Source of the DNA: an uncultured Caryophanales bacterium
GTDB lineage: Bacteria > Bacillota_I > Bacilli_A > RFN20 > CAG-826
Reading direction: 5' to 3'
Assembly (NCBI GenBank): GCA_947165725.1
Contig: CAMVBL010000001.1
Span: 1-50,643 of the forward strand
DNA length: 50,643 nt
Numbering within the stretch: the first letter of the stretch is position 1; each line of letters begins with the position of its first letter. The notes below the pieces were generated by a model. The model saw only the letters and a list, made by a program, of their open reading frames with translations. It made no database searches and was not told the DNA's origin. Shown piece by piece: positions 18,766 to 27,395 of this stretch. The translations under genes were made by a program, and so were the position numbers.

Positions 18766-20263
18766 GGATTCTACCTCCTAAATTCTGTGAAGGTGCTGGT
18801 TCAAGATACTCAGTAGCAGAGAAGAAGAAGCCAAAGTCACGGTCTAAAAGATATGTTTTACCAACGCGATCTTGATTAACAAAGAATTGCATATGTTCAT
18901 AGTCATAATCAATCGCGATATAACAATGATATGTTTGTTCACTCACGGAAACAGGAATAAGTGTTGAATCACTATTTGTTTTTGGTCTAAGAGTACAATC
19001 AATAGAAATATCGTATGAGGTGTCGTTTTGGAATTTTTCGTATGGATTCTCAAGTGGAACAATGTGTTGTTTACCGTCTTCTAATTCATAATCTGTTTGA
19101 TAAGTGGAATGGAAAGAATTCCATGCCTCTGTTGGTGTAGCAAAAGCATTCTCTGCTTTGGCAAAGAGTGATGTAAAGGCATAGAAATCACTCGCATATA
19201 ATTCATTCCTTTGTTGGTTATTGACATAGCCACGGAATGTATAAGCATTTGTGGTTGCGTATTTACCATTGAAACTATAAATGGAATGAGACTTCATTGC
19301 CTCTCTATTTATTTGAAGACCAGCAGTAATTGGATTCTTGTTTTGATATGTGAGTTCAACATCAAGAACCACCATTGTTTTTTGATCATGAATTGCAAAT
19401 GGTAGATAGTCATTTAATGAAGAGTATGTGGAAGCCGCAGCGCCACGATAATCAATTGTAATCTTGGTTGGGTCAATCAAGTTAGAACCGATAATTGCGT
19501 TATCACTTCTAGAAGTGAGAGTGATGTCCAAGAAGAAATCATCATCAACTACACGATAATCAAATCTATAAATGCCGCTTGCTAAGCATTGCAATCTATT
19601 CGAATCAACAACAGCAAAACGAGAATTGCCGCTTGGTGATGTAGCTGGAGAGTTATAAGTAAAGTAACTACATGTATTACCATTAATGCTATTTGCATCG
19701 AATAAGATAAATTCCGCTCCCTTAGAAATAACAATGTTTTCAATGGAGACTGGTTCACCCTGAATAGGAGCATCTCTTCTTGCAAATGCAGTGGCCGACA
19801 AGGTAGACCAAGGATTTGTGCTGACACCAGTAAATGTATTATCGCCAATTAAATAATATTTAAAAGTATTTGTGTTATCGTAATGAATTTTGGTAGGACC
19901 AATTGATCCATCACTACCACTTGTAGCATATGATTGATTTCCAATTTTGCCTAAAGAGAAAGTCACTTTATTAGCTAAGTTATCGGGTGTTTCAACACTT
20001 GTATCTTCAATAACGTAACTCTTAACTTGTCCAACGCCATCATAATCAATAAATTCGACTGAATTATTGTGATAAGGATAGACATATTTATAAGCAGAGA
20101 TTTTGTTAATAGAAACGCCTAAGTCGCCAGAGAAAGTTGCAATTGAGGCGTTGTTTCCAGAAGAAAGGCAGAACCATGCGAATGTGGCAGATGAAAAAGC
20201 AAAAGCACCACTAATGCTCATGGTTAATAAAGCGATTGTTGTTTTTCTGCTTTTAGATTTCAC
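18758..20263 (-). CDS. SipW-cognate-type exported protein
   Basis: 501 residues. GTG start with AAAGGAGA six bases upstream. The signal region ends in Ala-Trp-Phe at 29-31. The mature part is Tyr-, Asn- and Ser-rich with no recognised domain and ends in SQNLGGRIHD. It lies 17 bases after the 20281-21150 gene and is coupled to the next gene by an 8-base overlap, so it belongs to unit B. Confidence 0.75.
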   Translation of the reverse strand: MKSKSRKTTIALLTMSISGAFAFSSATFAWFCLSSGNNASIATFSGDLGVSINKISAYKYVYPYHNNSVEFIDYDGVGQVKSYVIEDTSVETPDNLANKVTFSLGKIGNQSYATSGSDGSIGPTKIHYDNTNTFKYYLIGDNTFTGVSTNPWSTLSATAFARRDAPIQGEPVSIENIVISKGAEFILFDANSINGNTCSYFTYNSPATSPSGNSRFAVVDSNRLQCLASGIYRFDYRVVDDDFFLDITLTSRSDNAIIGSNLIDPTKITIDYRGAAASTYSSLNDYLPFAIHDQKTMVVLDVELTYQNKNPITAGLQINREAMKSHSIYSFNGKYATTNAYTFRGYVNNQQRNELYASDFYAFTSLFAKAENAFATPTEAWNSFHSTYQTDYELEDGKQHIVPLENPYEKFQNDTSYDISIDCTLRPKTNSDSTLIPVSVSEQTYHCYIAIDYDYEHMQFFVNQDRVGKTYLLDRDFGFFFSATEYLEPAPSQNLGGRIHD

Positions 20264-20280
20264 TCTGCTTCTCCTTTCTT

Positions 20281-21150
20281 TTAGTTGATTCTAATAGTCA
20301 TTCCAGTCAAGGAAAGTCCTTCATAACAGTTACTATTGAAACCGGTTGTTTCACCAGAAACATAGAGTTCATAGAAACCGGTTGTTTTGTTTAATTTATA
20401 GAATGTTGATGTTTCATTTGAAAATTCGATTGTAAAGAAAACAATAGTTCTAGTATTGCCGACGTTTTCAGGAATATCGCTAGTAATGTAAACTTCTGGC
20501 TTAGGTGATGGAGCAGGTGATGCTTGTGAATAGTTAAAAGCATCATTTAATTCTCCAGCATGAACGTCTGCATAATATGATTGATAGGCAGTAGCAACAT
20601 CATTAGCGTCGTTATTTGTTTTAGCAACACTATAAGCAGCACCATAAACGTTAATTGCCCAAGAAAGACAAACAGGATTGTTTTGACTAACTTCTGCTGC
20701 ACCAGTACTTTCATCCCAAGCGTTAATTGATAAGCTCGTCATTGTGGATTGAGTAATGATAAACGCATAAGTTAATTTATGAGCTGGCCATAAATGGCTA
20801 ATATTTGTTGGATCTGGGTCATCAGCAATATAGCCGTTTTCGAATGTAACCTTAGTGAATGTAGCATCTTCGAAATCTAAATGATATCCAGAGAAATAAT
20901 TAGTTGTAGGATTTTGATTACCTGGGCGAGATGCACTCTCTTCATCTGTGAAAGAAGAAAGGTAATACATTTCGTAGTCGAGTGAATCTGGAGCAAGAAC
21001 AGTAATGGAAGCGCCAGTTGCTGTGACTGAATTATTTGAAGCGAACCAAGCATATGTAAAAGTAACCACTGACGCAAGAGAAAAGATAGCGGTTGCGGTA
21101 GCGCCGGCAATTTTTAACTTTGTACGTAATTTACTTGAGTATCCCTTCAT
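20281..21150 (-). CDS. SipW-cognate-type exported protein, TATG subfamily, first gene of unit B
   Basis: 289 residues from the ATG at 21150; the frame is open back to 21246 but that part overlaps the riboswitch. Ala-Trp-Phe at 34-36 is followed by ASNNSVTATGASI, as in the products at 9641-10396 and 25111-25866. The ATG lies only 8-12 bases after the terminator-like stem of riboswitch B and has no free Shine-Dalgarno sequence; the only AGG-like segment is inside that stem. Mature part beta-rich, function unknown beyond family resemblance to TasA/camelysin-type exported proteins. Confidence 0.75.
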   Translation of the reverse strand: MKGYSSKLRTKLKIAGATATAIFSLASVVTFTYAWFASNNSVTATGASITVLAPDSLDYEMYYLSSFTDEESASRPGNQNPTTNYFSGYHLDFEDATFTKVTFENGYIADDPDPTNISHLWPAHKLTYAFIITQSTMTSLSINAWDESTGAAEVSQNNPVCLSWAINVYGAAYSVAKTNNDANDVATAYQSYYADVHAGELNDAFNYSQASPAPSPKPEVYITSDIPENVGNTRTIVFFTIEFSNETSTFYKLNKTTGFYELYVSGETTGFNSNCYEGLSLTGMTIRIN

Positions 21151-21157
21151 AGAATTT

Positions 21158-21315
21158 AAAAGCCAGTTACCTATAAGGAACGGACTTTCTCCGTAAGGCA
21201 ACTGGCTATCTCTCAAAAATATATAAAACCTCAACTGAACTAACAATTGAGGTTGCTGGCTATCTTTATCAAGACCCTATAGTTTTGCGTCACTACATTA
21301 CTGTAGTTTTGCTCT
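21158..21315 (-). promoter_or_regulatory. Cyclic-di-GMP-I (GEMM) riboswitch B with expression platform
   Basis: Minus-strand GCAAAACT, P2 ACTACA-GTAA-TGTAGT (21292-21307; GNRA loop kept while the stem differs from copy A), GACGCAAAACTATAGGGTCT and GATAGCCAG (21256-21264). An 11-bp hairpin AACCTCAATTG/CAGTTGAGGTT follows. A second GATAGCCAGTTGCC (21197-21210) can pair with AGGTAACTGGC (21162-21172), followed by TTTT and the gene start. Controls the four-gene unit ending with the BspA-like protein. Confidence 0.9.
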
Positions 21316-21328
21316 TTTCTCATATAAA

Positions 21329-21357
21329 GGTTTAGCACTATCATTTAAAGATGTCAA
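21329..21357 (-). promoter_or_regulatory. Promoter of unit B
   Basis: Minus-strand consensus TTGACA (21352-21357), 17-base spacer, and an extended TG-c-TAAACC (-10 at 21329-21334). Confidence 0.6.
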
Positions 21358-21368
21358 ACAATTATTTA

Positions 21369-24300
21369 TTAGATAAATACCCAAAAACGAAGCAAGAAAA
21401 TAAAAAAGTTAGATGCAGATAAAAACAAAAAGGTGATTATATCACCTTTTGAGTTTGGATATATTGTGCCATTACTCACTGGTGTACCATTAATAGAAAT
21501 TGTATAACCATTAGCGATGCCACCCACTTCAACTGAAGTGTTTGTGAGATCTTCATTTGAGATAGCGAGATTCACTACTTTACGGGTTTGTTCATCGTAA
21601 GTAGCTGTTGTCACAAACTGTGTTGTACCAGTATTTCTAGTTAAAGTCACAACGCTAGTGAGTGTTCTAATCTTGTCATCTAGAACCTCATTAAGGACTG
21701 CTGGTATATCGTTAACAGTTCTATTTTCGCCATCTTGTTTGATCATTGGATATGATGTGCTTAGGATTGTTCCATTCTCATCTAAAGCATCTAGAATATC
21801 GATATCCCATCTAGATCCATCCACAGCCTCTATTTGTATGTGCATCAATCGTTCTCCACCCGCAGGGGGCGCCACTAGCGCTCCAGGAGAATCACCCGCT
21901 ACCGTAAAGCCTCCTTGGACAGGAGAATCACTGTATTTACTTCCTTTGTATGAATAAGTAGATAGCTCATCTGAGTCACTAATAGTAATGACGGTTTCAG
22001 TAACAGCAAAGCTGATACTGCCTGTGATATTAGTTGGTAATAAAACACAGAATGTTTCACCGCCCACAGCAGCAGTTGCACCAGCCGCCGCAAAATCAAC
22101 GCCATCCGGATATGCGAGTGAGTTAACATGGGTTGTCACACAATACGCGTGTACTGCGTCATCGTCTCTAGCGAAAGCGCCGATATCAAGGTAAACGAGA
22201 TAAGCACCGAAGTGACTGTTTTCAACAGATCCTAAACAGAATTCACCACAGTTAATTGGAATTTCGAAATAGTACATAACGTGTTGATCAAAATTGTTAT
22301 GAACTTTAATCCATGATGTATCAAAGACTACAGAGTAATCATTTGGATAGGAATTAACCATTGTAAATTCTTCATCTGGATAAACGTTAGCTAAAGGTGT
22401 TTTTGTATCAATAACGTATTTCACTTTTTGATTGTAAATGTTGTAACTATAAGGAATGGTATAACTACCATTACTTAATTTATAGATATAAGCGTGGTCT
22501 TGATTGCCATCAGAAAGGATTTGTTCAACCTCATAGATATTTGAAATAGCGTTATTACTATCTCTTTGAATCAAATGTAATGAGAAGAAGCTATCAATAA
22601 TGGTTGTAGTTTCACCAGACAAGTTACCATAAGTACCCGCGAAGAAGTTGACAAAGCCTCTTTCTTTGAGGTTAAAGTCAATAGATGAAGCAGGTAGCTG
22701 ATAATTGGTGTATGTATTAGTGTTGATCTGTGCATATCTAGCGGTTACAACATTATCCTTGCTCACCAAGTTATTCATGAAGTGAAGACCATATACTTTG
22801 TTATCAGCACTATGCTTTTTAAGCATGTTCTCAACTTTTTCTTTAGATGCATCATATTTTTGATAAGTATGACTACTGTCATTAATAGTCACCTTACCAC
22901 TGACGTTATATGTTCTAACATCAGAAAGCTTATAGGTGTTTCTATTGAAGTTAGTGATGTTAGAAGATAGCGCATAGAAGTTAGCAATACGAACAGTACC
23001 TAAAGCTTTATCAGTATAGCCAGCACTATAAGAAGAGCCACCGATCATATAACCAGTATTGTTATCTGCTGGAGTATAATCATCCTTAGCGTTAAGTGGG
23101 AAGTAGGTTACATCTTGACCGCTATAATCAATATGTCCTTCTCTTAAAGTGTAGTCAGGGCCCCATTGTGTAATGACACGATCTAGGACATTGTCATTAG
23201 TATTAAAGCTCACTGTATGGGCAGTAATAGTAAAGGTATTTGCAGTATTAGTGCTGTTAGTCATTTTCCAGCCATTATCGTTGTTGTTGGCTCGATAAAC
23301 ATAGTAATTACCAGCGGTCATTTTTAGGTATCCGGTTCCAGTAATATTATTGCCGTTACCTAATCTATAGAAGTAAGAACTGCTGCTCTTTGAGTTATTA
23401 GCGATAACAGCGTTCGTGCTATCAATATACATCATATAACGAGAGGCGCCAGATCTAATATAATAGTATGCTCTGTAAGTACTATCATAGTACCATTTAA
23501 TCTGTTGGCTACTATCAGTGGTTGCTCTTAAATAATATGGGTTAGTTGTTTCTGTACCACCAGGCATGAAGTAGTAGGTGTTATTACCAGTGGTCGTATA
23601 AATATCGTAATATGTCTCGGATGTTTGAGAGAAGTCTCTAACAATCCATCCTTCATCATACATTAAGTGCCAGTTACCGCTTCTAATTGATAAGATGCCA
23701 TTGCTTGTACTGACAGTCCAGTTAATCGCACTATTAGATGAAGTAGTTAGTTCTAATACATTGTTGACCATAGTAATGTATTGAGTAGAACCGCCGAATT
23801 GCTCGGTTGAAGAAATCTTACCAGTTGAACCAACAGGGATGTTCCAGAAAGTACATGTGTCTTCACTTGTAGCATTAGTAAATAAAGCGGTATTTTGATC
23901 GTTAACACGAAGGCTTAAATAATTGGTGCCATCTGTAATTGGCCTAAGATCATGTTTTGTTTGATCTACGCTTTGCTTAAAGTGACCACCTGAAAGATAA
24001 TGGATATCATCTCTATCATCACCAAATTGGTAAGCACCCATTTTATTATTGTATGTGCCTCTATTTACATTTTCGTTATATTCGTAAACGACTGTTTGTG
24101 AAGTATTTGTGTTTTCTGTATTGTGATAGACATTATCACGATAGTTATCGGATACTTCAGTGACAAATGCATTGTTTTCAACTGCATAGTTATTTTTAAT
24201 AGCTAGTAATCTATCAAATAAATCGTCAATAGCAATAGAACCACCCCAGTTAGCGCCTTGACCTTCATCATCTTCACTATCATAGTAAGCGGATATATCT

Positions 24301-25109
24301 TGGCTATAAGAACCACTACGGGATGTTTTTGTGCTATAGCCGACTAAGCCATAGTCTGAAATATTATCTGTAATTGAATCGATTGCAGCAGTTGTGCTTT
24401 GACCGTCAACATCAATCGTAGCGTCCCCATCAACTCTAACACCACTCATTGTGCCATCGACATAACCTGCAGCTAAGCCGATAAGAGTTTGGTCAGTTTT
24501 ACTTCTAACGGTAATGTTATTAAGTGTTAAATCAGAAATACTTACGATTGAAGAAGTATATGTTAAATCATCGATGACTGGAGATTGACCAACAACGCCA
24601 AAGAAACCGACAATCTCAGATTGTTCAGTGTTTTGCAAGTTATTAGATGTTGGCTTTGTCACACCAAAGTCACTACTACTTTGTAATGGGTCATCATTAG
24701 AAACCACTAGGTTGGAAACGGTTTTGCCGTTACCATCAAAGTGACCTAAGAATGGATAATTATCTGTGCCGATTGGAGGTAAGGTAATACCAGTCATATC
24801 GATATCATTTTTAAGTTTGAAATATTTTTGTCTGATGTTCGGGGTATTATACATACCCATGTATTGAAGCCAGGCTAAATTATAAAGGTGGTTTCTGTTT
24901 GAAATGATGTATGGATCTTCGATTGAATCACCAGAACCACTCTCATAGTATGAGGTTTCACTACCAGCGCCAACGTTAATTTTGCCAGATCCTGTACCAA
25001 AATCTAATGCTGGGATATATGCAAACCATGCGAAAGTAGATGTAGCAAAGGCTACAGCAGTTAGCATTGTGACAGCACCTAATAGAAATAGCTTACCTTT
25101 CTGTTTCAT
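21369..25109 (-). CDS. Very large SipW-cognate-type exported surface protein
   Basis: 1246 residues. Signal region with Ala-Trp-Phe at 27-29. Residues about 55-140 hold a GSG-x-DPYIISNRNHLYNL domain shared with the 15712-18765 product, then a GLUG-like LGHFDGNGKTVSNL beta-helix start. The middle is Tyr/Asn/Ser/Thr-rich. The C-terminal part has INCGEFCLGS, again shared with that paralogue. The last ~22 residues (from KGDIITF) are encoded by an intrinsic-terminator hairpin and the T-rich tract after it, so the natural stop has probably been lost or the real C-terminus lies earlier. One base separates it from the upstream gene. Confidence 0.75.
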   Translation of the reverse strand: MKQKGKLFLLGAVTMLTAVAFATSTFAWFAYIPALDFGTGSGKINVGAGSETSYYESGSGDSIEDPYIISNRNHLYNLAWLQYMGMYNTPNIRQKYFKLKNDIDMTGITLPPIGTDNYPFLGHFDGNGKTVSNLVVSNDDPLQSSSDFGVTKPTSNNLQNTEQSEIVGFFGVVGQSPVIDDLTYTSSIVSISDLTLNNITVRSKTDQTLIGLAAGYVDGTMSGVRVDGDATIDVDGQSTTAAIDSITDNISDYGLVGYSTKTSRSGSYSQDISAYYDSEDDEGQGANWGGSIAIDDLFDRLLAIKNNYAVENNAFVTEVSDNYRDNVYHNTENTNTSQTVVYEYNENVNRGTYNNKMGAYQFGDDRDDIHYLSGGHFKQSVDQTKHDLRPITDGTNYLSLRVNDQNTALFTNATSEDTCTFWNIPVGSTGKISSTEQFGGSTQYITMVNNVLELTTSSNSAINWTVSTSNGILSIRSGNWHLMYDEGWIVRDFSQTSETYYDIYTTTGNNTYYFMPGGTETTNPYYLRATTDSSQQIKWYYDSTYRAYYYIRSGASRYMMYIDSTNAVIANNSKSSSSYFYRLGNGNNITGTGYLKMTAGNYYVYRANNNDNGWKMTNSTNTANTFTITAHTVSFNTNDNVLDRVITQWGPDYTLREGHIDYSGQDVTYFPLNAKDDYTPADNNTGYMIGGSSYSAGYTDKALGTVRIANFYALSSNITNFNRNTYKLSDVRTYNVSGKVTINDSSHTYQKYDASKEKVENMLKKHSADNKVYGLHFMNNLVSKDNVVTARYAQINTNTYTNYQLPASSIDFNLKERGFVNFFAGTYGNLSGETTTIIDSFFSLHLIQRDSNNAISNIYEVEQILSDGNQDHAYIYKLSNGSYTIPYSYNIYNQKVKYVIDTKTPLANVYPDEEFTMVNSYPNDYSVVFDTSWIKVHNNFDQHVMYYFEIPINCGEFCLGSVENSHFGAYLVYLDIGAFARDDDAVHAYCVTTHVNSLAYPDGVDFAAAGATAAVGGETFCVLLPTNITGSISFAVTETVITISDSDELSTYSYKGSKYSDSPVQGGFTVAGDSPGALVAPPAGGERLMHIQIEAVDGSRWDIDILDALDENGTILSTSYPMIKQDGENRTVNDIPAVLNEVLDDKIRTLTSVVTLTRNTGTTQFVTTATYDEQTRKVVNLAISNEDLTNTSVEVGGIANGYTISINGTPVSNGTIYPNSKGDIITFLFLSASNFFIFLLRFWVFI
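21421..21450 (-). terminator. Intrinsic terminator lying inside the upstream reading frame
   Basis: Perfect stem AAAAGGTGAT/ATCACCTTTT (21428-21437 with 21441-21450), followed on the minus strand by a T-rich run. The stop codon of the 21369-25109 frame is about 50 bases further on. Confidence 0.8.
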
Positions 25110-25110
25110 A

Positions 25111-25866
25111 TTAGATCTCCAATGTCCAATCGCAAATAAAGCTAATAACGTTGTTATTGTTAACAGCGATTAAGTCAACGCCAACGTTGTTGGTTAATAA
25201 AACTTCTCTAGCATCTGGATAATAGTCCATAATGACAGCAACATATTTGATTGTACTATCGCCACTACCAGTAAAGATATCAATGTTACTAGAGTAACTT
25301 GAGAATGCGTGATTAGTGATAGTCACAAAAGAACTATTTTGAATTAATGAAGACACTGCCACATTATCAAATGGGAAGTTTTCGCCACTATAAGCCGCAC
25401 TCTTAAAGCTAACGGTTGTGGAAAATGGGAAAGCACTGATGTTTTCCTCAGTGATTGTACCAACATATTCTTCATTATCCGATTTAGCGGTTATTTTAAC
25501 TTGTGATGCTTTAACACCATCATTTAATCCAAAAAGTAACAATAATGGTTGTGATTTATTTAAGTCTGAGTAGTTATCCATAGCGACATAGGAATCAGAA
25601 ATGCCTGATGCGCTGATGGTAACCGCTGGTTCTGGAAAGAACACTAAATTATCATTAGTACTAGCGGAAGAATTACAGCGATGAATGGTCAGCATAGAAA
25701 GTGATTGACCTTCGTTATTAACACGAATATTCATGCCACTAGCAGTGACGTTTGTATTCATTGCAAACCAAGCATAGGTTGCGGCAAAAGAATTCGCCAA
25801 GGCAAAAATTGCTATCATCGTAGCGACTGCAATTTTACCTGTTTTGGAACCTTTCTTAATCTTCAT
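25111..25866 (-). CDS. SipW-cognate-type exported protein, TASGMNI subfamily, first gene of unit C
   Basis: 251 residues from the ATG at 25866; an in-frame TTG at 25881 adds five residues but lies in the terminator stem of the riboswitch. Ala-Trp-Phe at 32-34 is followed by AMNTNVTASGMNI, the signature of the subfamily with 9641-10396 and 20281-21150. Mature part beta-rich, few Cys. It heads the two-gene unit C with the large protein at 21369-25109. No Shine-Dalgarno sequence is seen before the ATG. Confidence 0.75.
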   Translation of the reverse strand: MKIKKGSKTGKIAVATMIAIFALANSFAATYAWFAMNTNVTASGMNIRVNNEGQSLSMLTIHRCNSSASTNDNLVFFPEPAVTISASGISDSYVAMDNYSDLNKSQPLLLLFGLNDGVKASQVKITAKSDNEEYVGTITEENISAFPFSTTVSFKSAAYSGENFPFDNVAVSSLIQNSSFVTITNHAFSSYSSNIDIFTGSGDSTIKYVAVIMDYYPDAREVLLTNNVGVDLIAVNNNNVISFICDWTLEI

Positions 25867-25879
25867 AGTAGTACTTAAC

Positions 25880-26018
25880 AAAAAACCAGTTGTCTTTGCG
25901 GCAGCTGGCTATCTCTTATAAGAATATAAAACCTCAACCGTTTCAAATCAGTTGAGGTTGCTGGCTATCTTATCAAGACCCTATAGTTTTGCGTCGCCGA
26001 ATTACTCCGGGTTTGCTT
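25880..26018 (-). promoter_or_regulatory. Cyclic-di-GMP-I (GEMM) riboswitch C with expression platform
   Basis: Minus-strand GCAAACCC, P2 CCGGA-GTAA-TTCGG, GACGCAAAACTATAGGGTCT and GATAGCCAG (25961-25969). A hairpin AACCTCAAC/GTTGAGGTT comes next (25951-25959 with 25930-25938). The second GATAGCCAGCTGCC copy (25900-25913) overlaps a clear terminator, CCAGCTG with CAACTGG (25886-25892) followed by six T's (25880-25885). This copy shows the expression platform most plainly. Confidence 0.9.
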
Positions 26019-26032
26019 TTTTCTCGTATATA

Positions 26033-26061
26033 TATTTAACATTATAAAGGGAAGATGTCAA
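26033..26061 (-). promoter_or_regulatory. Promoter of unit C
   Basis: Minus-strand TTGACA (26056-26061), 17-base spacer, TAAATA (26033-26038), the same geometry as unit B; both read TTGACATCTT at the -35. Confidence 0.6.
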
Positions 26062-26101
26062 ATACTTTTGTTATAAACAAAGAGAAGAGTTATTTCCAAG
26101 A

Positions 26102-26473
26102 TTAAGCTTTGTATAAGCCATGTAGGTTGCAATATTCGTAAACCGCGATAACTTGCTCACCTGGTAATAAAGCGAATTGGGCTTTTGGTTCTTGACCTGG
26201 TTGTAAGACTTTTCTTTGGTTGCCTAAATTTGTTTGCAGGGCAATCCATTGAATATAATGGGCTTCTAACATTGGATGATCTACTTCACCAACTTTAACG
26301 TTAACGATGTTGTCCACGACTTCATAGACTGGGACATGTTTCTCATGAGCGCCATCTTGGGTGTTAACTGGGATTTCTTCCATGGCTTCACCACAGCACT
26401 TTGTTGGGCAACTAGAGCAGTCATTAACTAATGCCACTATTTTGCCACATACTTTACATCTTAAAAATTTCAT
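26102..26473 (-). CDS. dfx: Superoxide reductase (desulfoferrodoxin)
   Basis: 123 residues. Reduces superoxide to hydrogen peroxide without making oxygen, a typical defence of anaerobes. The N-terminal desulforedoxin-type iron site is formed by Cys6, Cys9, Cys26 and Cys27. The catalytic iron site shows the full ligand set: His46 in HEKHVP, His66 and His72 in DHPMLEAH, and Cys115 and His118 in CNLHG. Glu44 and Lys45 of the EKH motif are present. Length matches two-iron desulfoferrodoxins. It stands alone, convergent with nothing, just upstream of riboswitch unit C on the same strand. Confidence 0.95.
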   Translation of the reverse strand: MKFLRCKVCGKIVALVNDCSSCPTKCCGEAMEEIPVNTQDGAHEKHVPVYEVVDNIVNVKVGEVDHPMLEAHYIQWIALQTNLGNQRKVLQPGQEPKAQFALLPGEQVIAVYEYCNLHGLYKA

Positions 26474-26560
26474 TATTGTGTATTCTCCGTTTTTGTATCT
26501 ATCTTAATTATATTTCCTTATTGATATTATTGGCAAACTTCTTGCTTGATATTTTTAGAT

Positions 26561-26592
26561 AAAAGAAAACGGTCATCCGTTGGATAACCGTC
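26561..26592 (-). terminator. Intrinsic terminator after the 26619-27230 gene
   Basis: Minus-strand hairpin ACGGTTATCC/GGATGACCGT (26569-26591) followed by TTTCTTTT. Confidence 0.85.
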
Positions 26593-26618
26593 TACTTTTG
26601 ATTTAATTAATTATTTAA

Positions 26619-27230
26619 TTATTCAGCAGCTTTTTCTTCTGGTTGAGCTTCATCTTCATCATCTTTGACAGTAAGTCTAAGTGTTGGTGGGATTGTGGCT
26701 AAGGTGCCTAAACCAAAGAGCAAGAAGTAATTCTCAAATAATGGTTCTAATTCGCTTGCTGGATCTGCTTCAATCGCACTTAAGTCACTAGCGATATAGA
26801 ATGAAGCGTACATGAAGACTAAGACCGCTAAGATGAAGCCTGTAGCGTAGAACATTTTGGCGATTCTCTTATTTCTAAATGATGTTAAGTAATAGATAAG
26901 AGATAGAACTGCGGCAACAAGCATTAATAAGCTAATAGCTAATAAAGCAACGTTTTGTGTGTAGACTTTAACGACCACTAAAACGAAAGAAACAATGATA
27001 TTTGCCACTAATGTGAGAATAGAAACAACTCTTGAAAAGACATTTCTACCGGTTGTTAATGCGGCTAAGAATAAAACACCCGCTACTAATTCTAAAACAC
27101 CAACTGAAGCCAAGTTACCTGGAGTTCTCGCAGTTGCGCAGAATGAGATAGCTAAGACAGCTAAGACAATTACGATGCCAGATAAAATAATCGCGGCTAC
27201 TGGAAATTTTTTGTTTTCATTTTTACTCAT
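26619..27230 (-). CDS. Multi-span membrane protein of unknown function
   Basis: 203 residues from the ATG at 27230 (MSKNENKKF), preceded by AAAGGAAAG. An extension of the frame to 27488 is ignored because it runs across the lysine riboswitch on the other strand. Five to six hydrophobic segments and an acidic C-terminal tail (DDEDEAQPEEKAAE). Ala/Leu/Val-rich; no motif recognised. Monocistronic, with its own terminator. Confidence 0.7.
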   Translation of the reverse strand: MSKNENKKFPVAAIILSGIVIVLAVLAISFCATARTPGNLASVGVLELVAGVLFLAALTTGRNVFSRVVSILTLVANIIVSFVLVVVKVYTQNVALLAISLLMLVAAVLSLIYYLTSFRNKRIAKMFYATGFILAVLVFMYASFYIASDLSAIEADPASELEPLFENYFLLFGLGTLATIPPTLRLTVKDDEDEAQPEEKAAE

Positions 27231-27395
27231 AAGTATGAACCTACTTTCCTTTTGATTATAAACATCTATTTGTATAGACGCTAGAGAAAAGTGTTTTTGA
27301 CTCTTCTCACCTATTAGACGTATAAAAAATGTAAAACTGCTAAAAAATGTGTTTTTCTTGCAAATAATATAAAAATATATAAAATAGACGCATAG

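Noticed and set aside
8902..25969. The three similar leaders as insertion-sequence ends or transposable repeats
   Set aside because: Each sits between a promoter and a gene start in the same orientation. Stems covary instead of being copied, and there are no transposase genes or target duplications.
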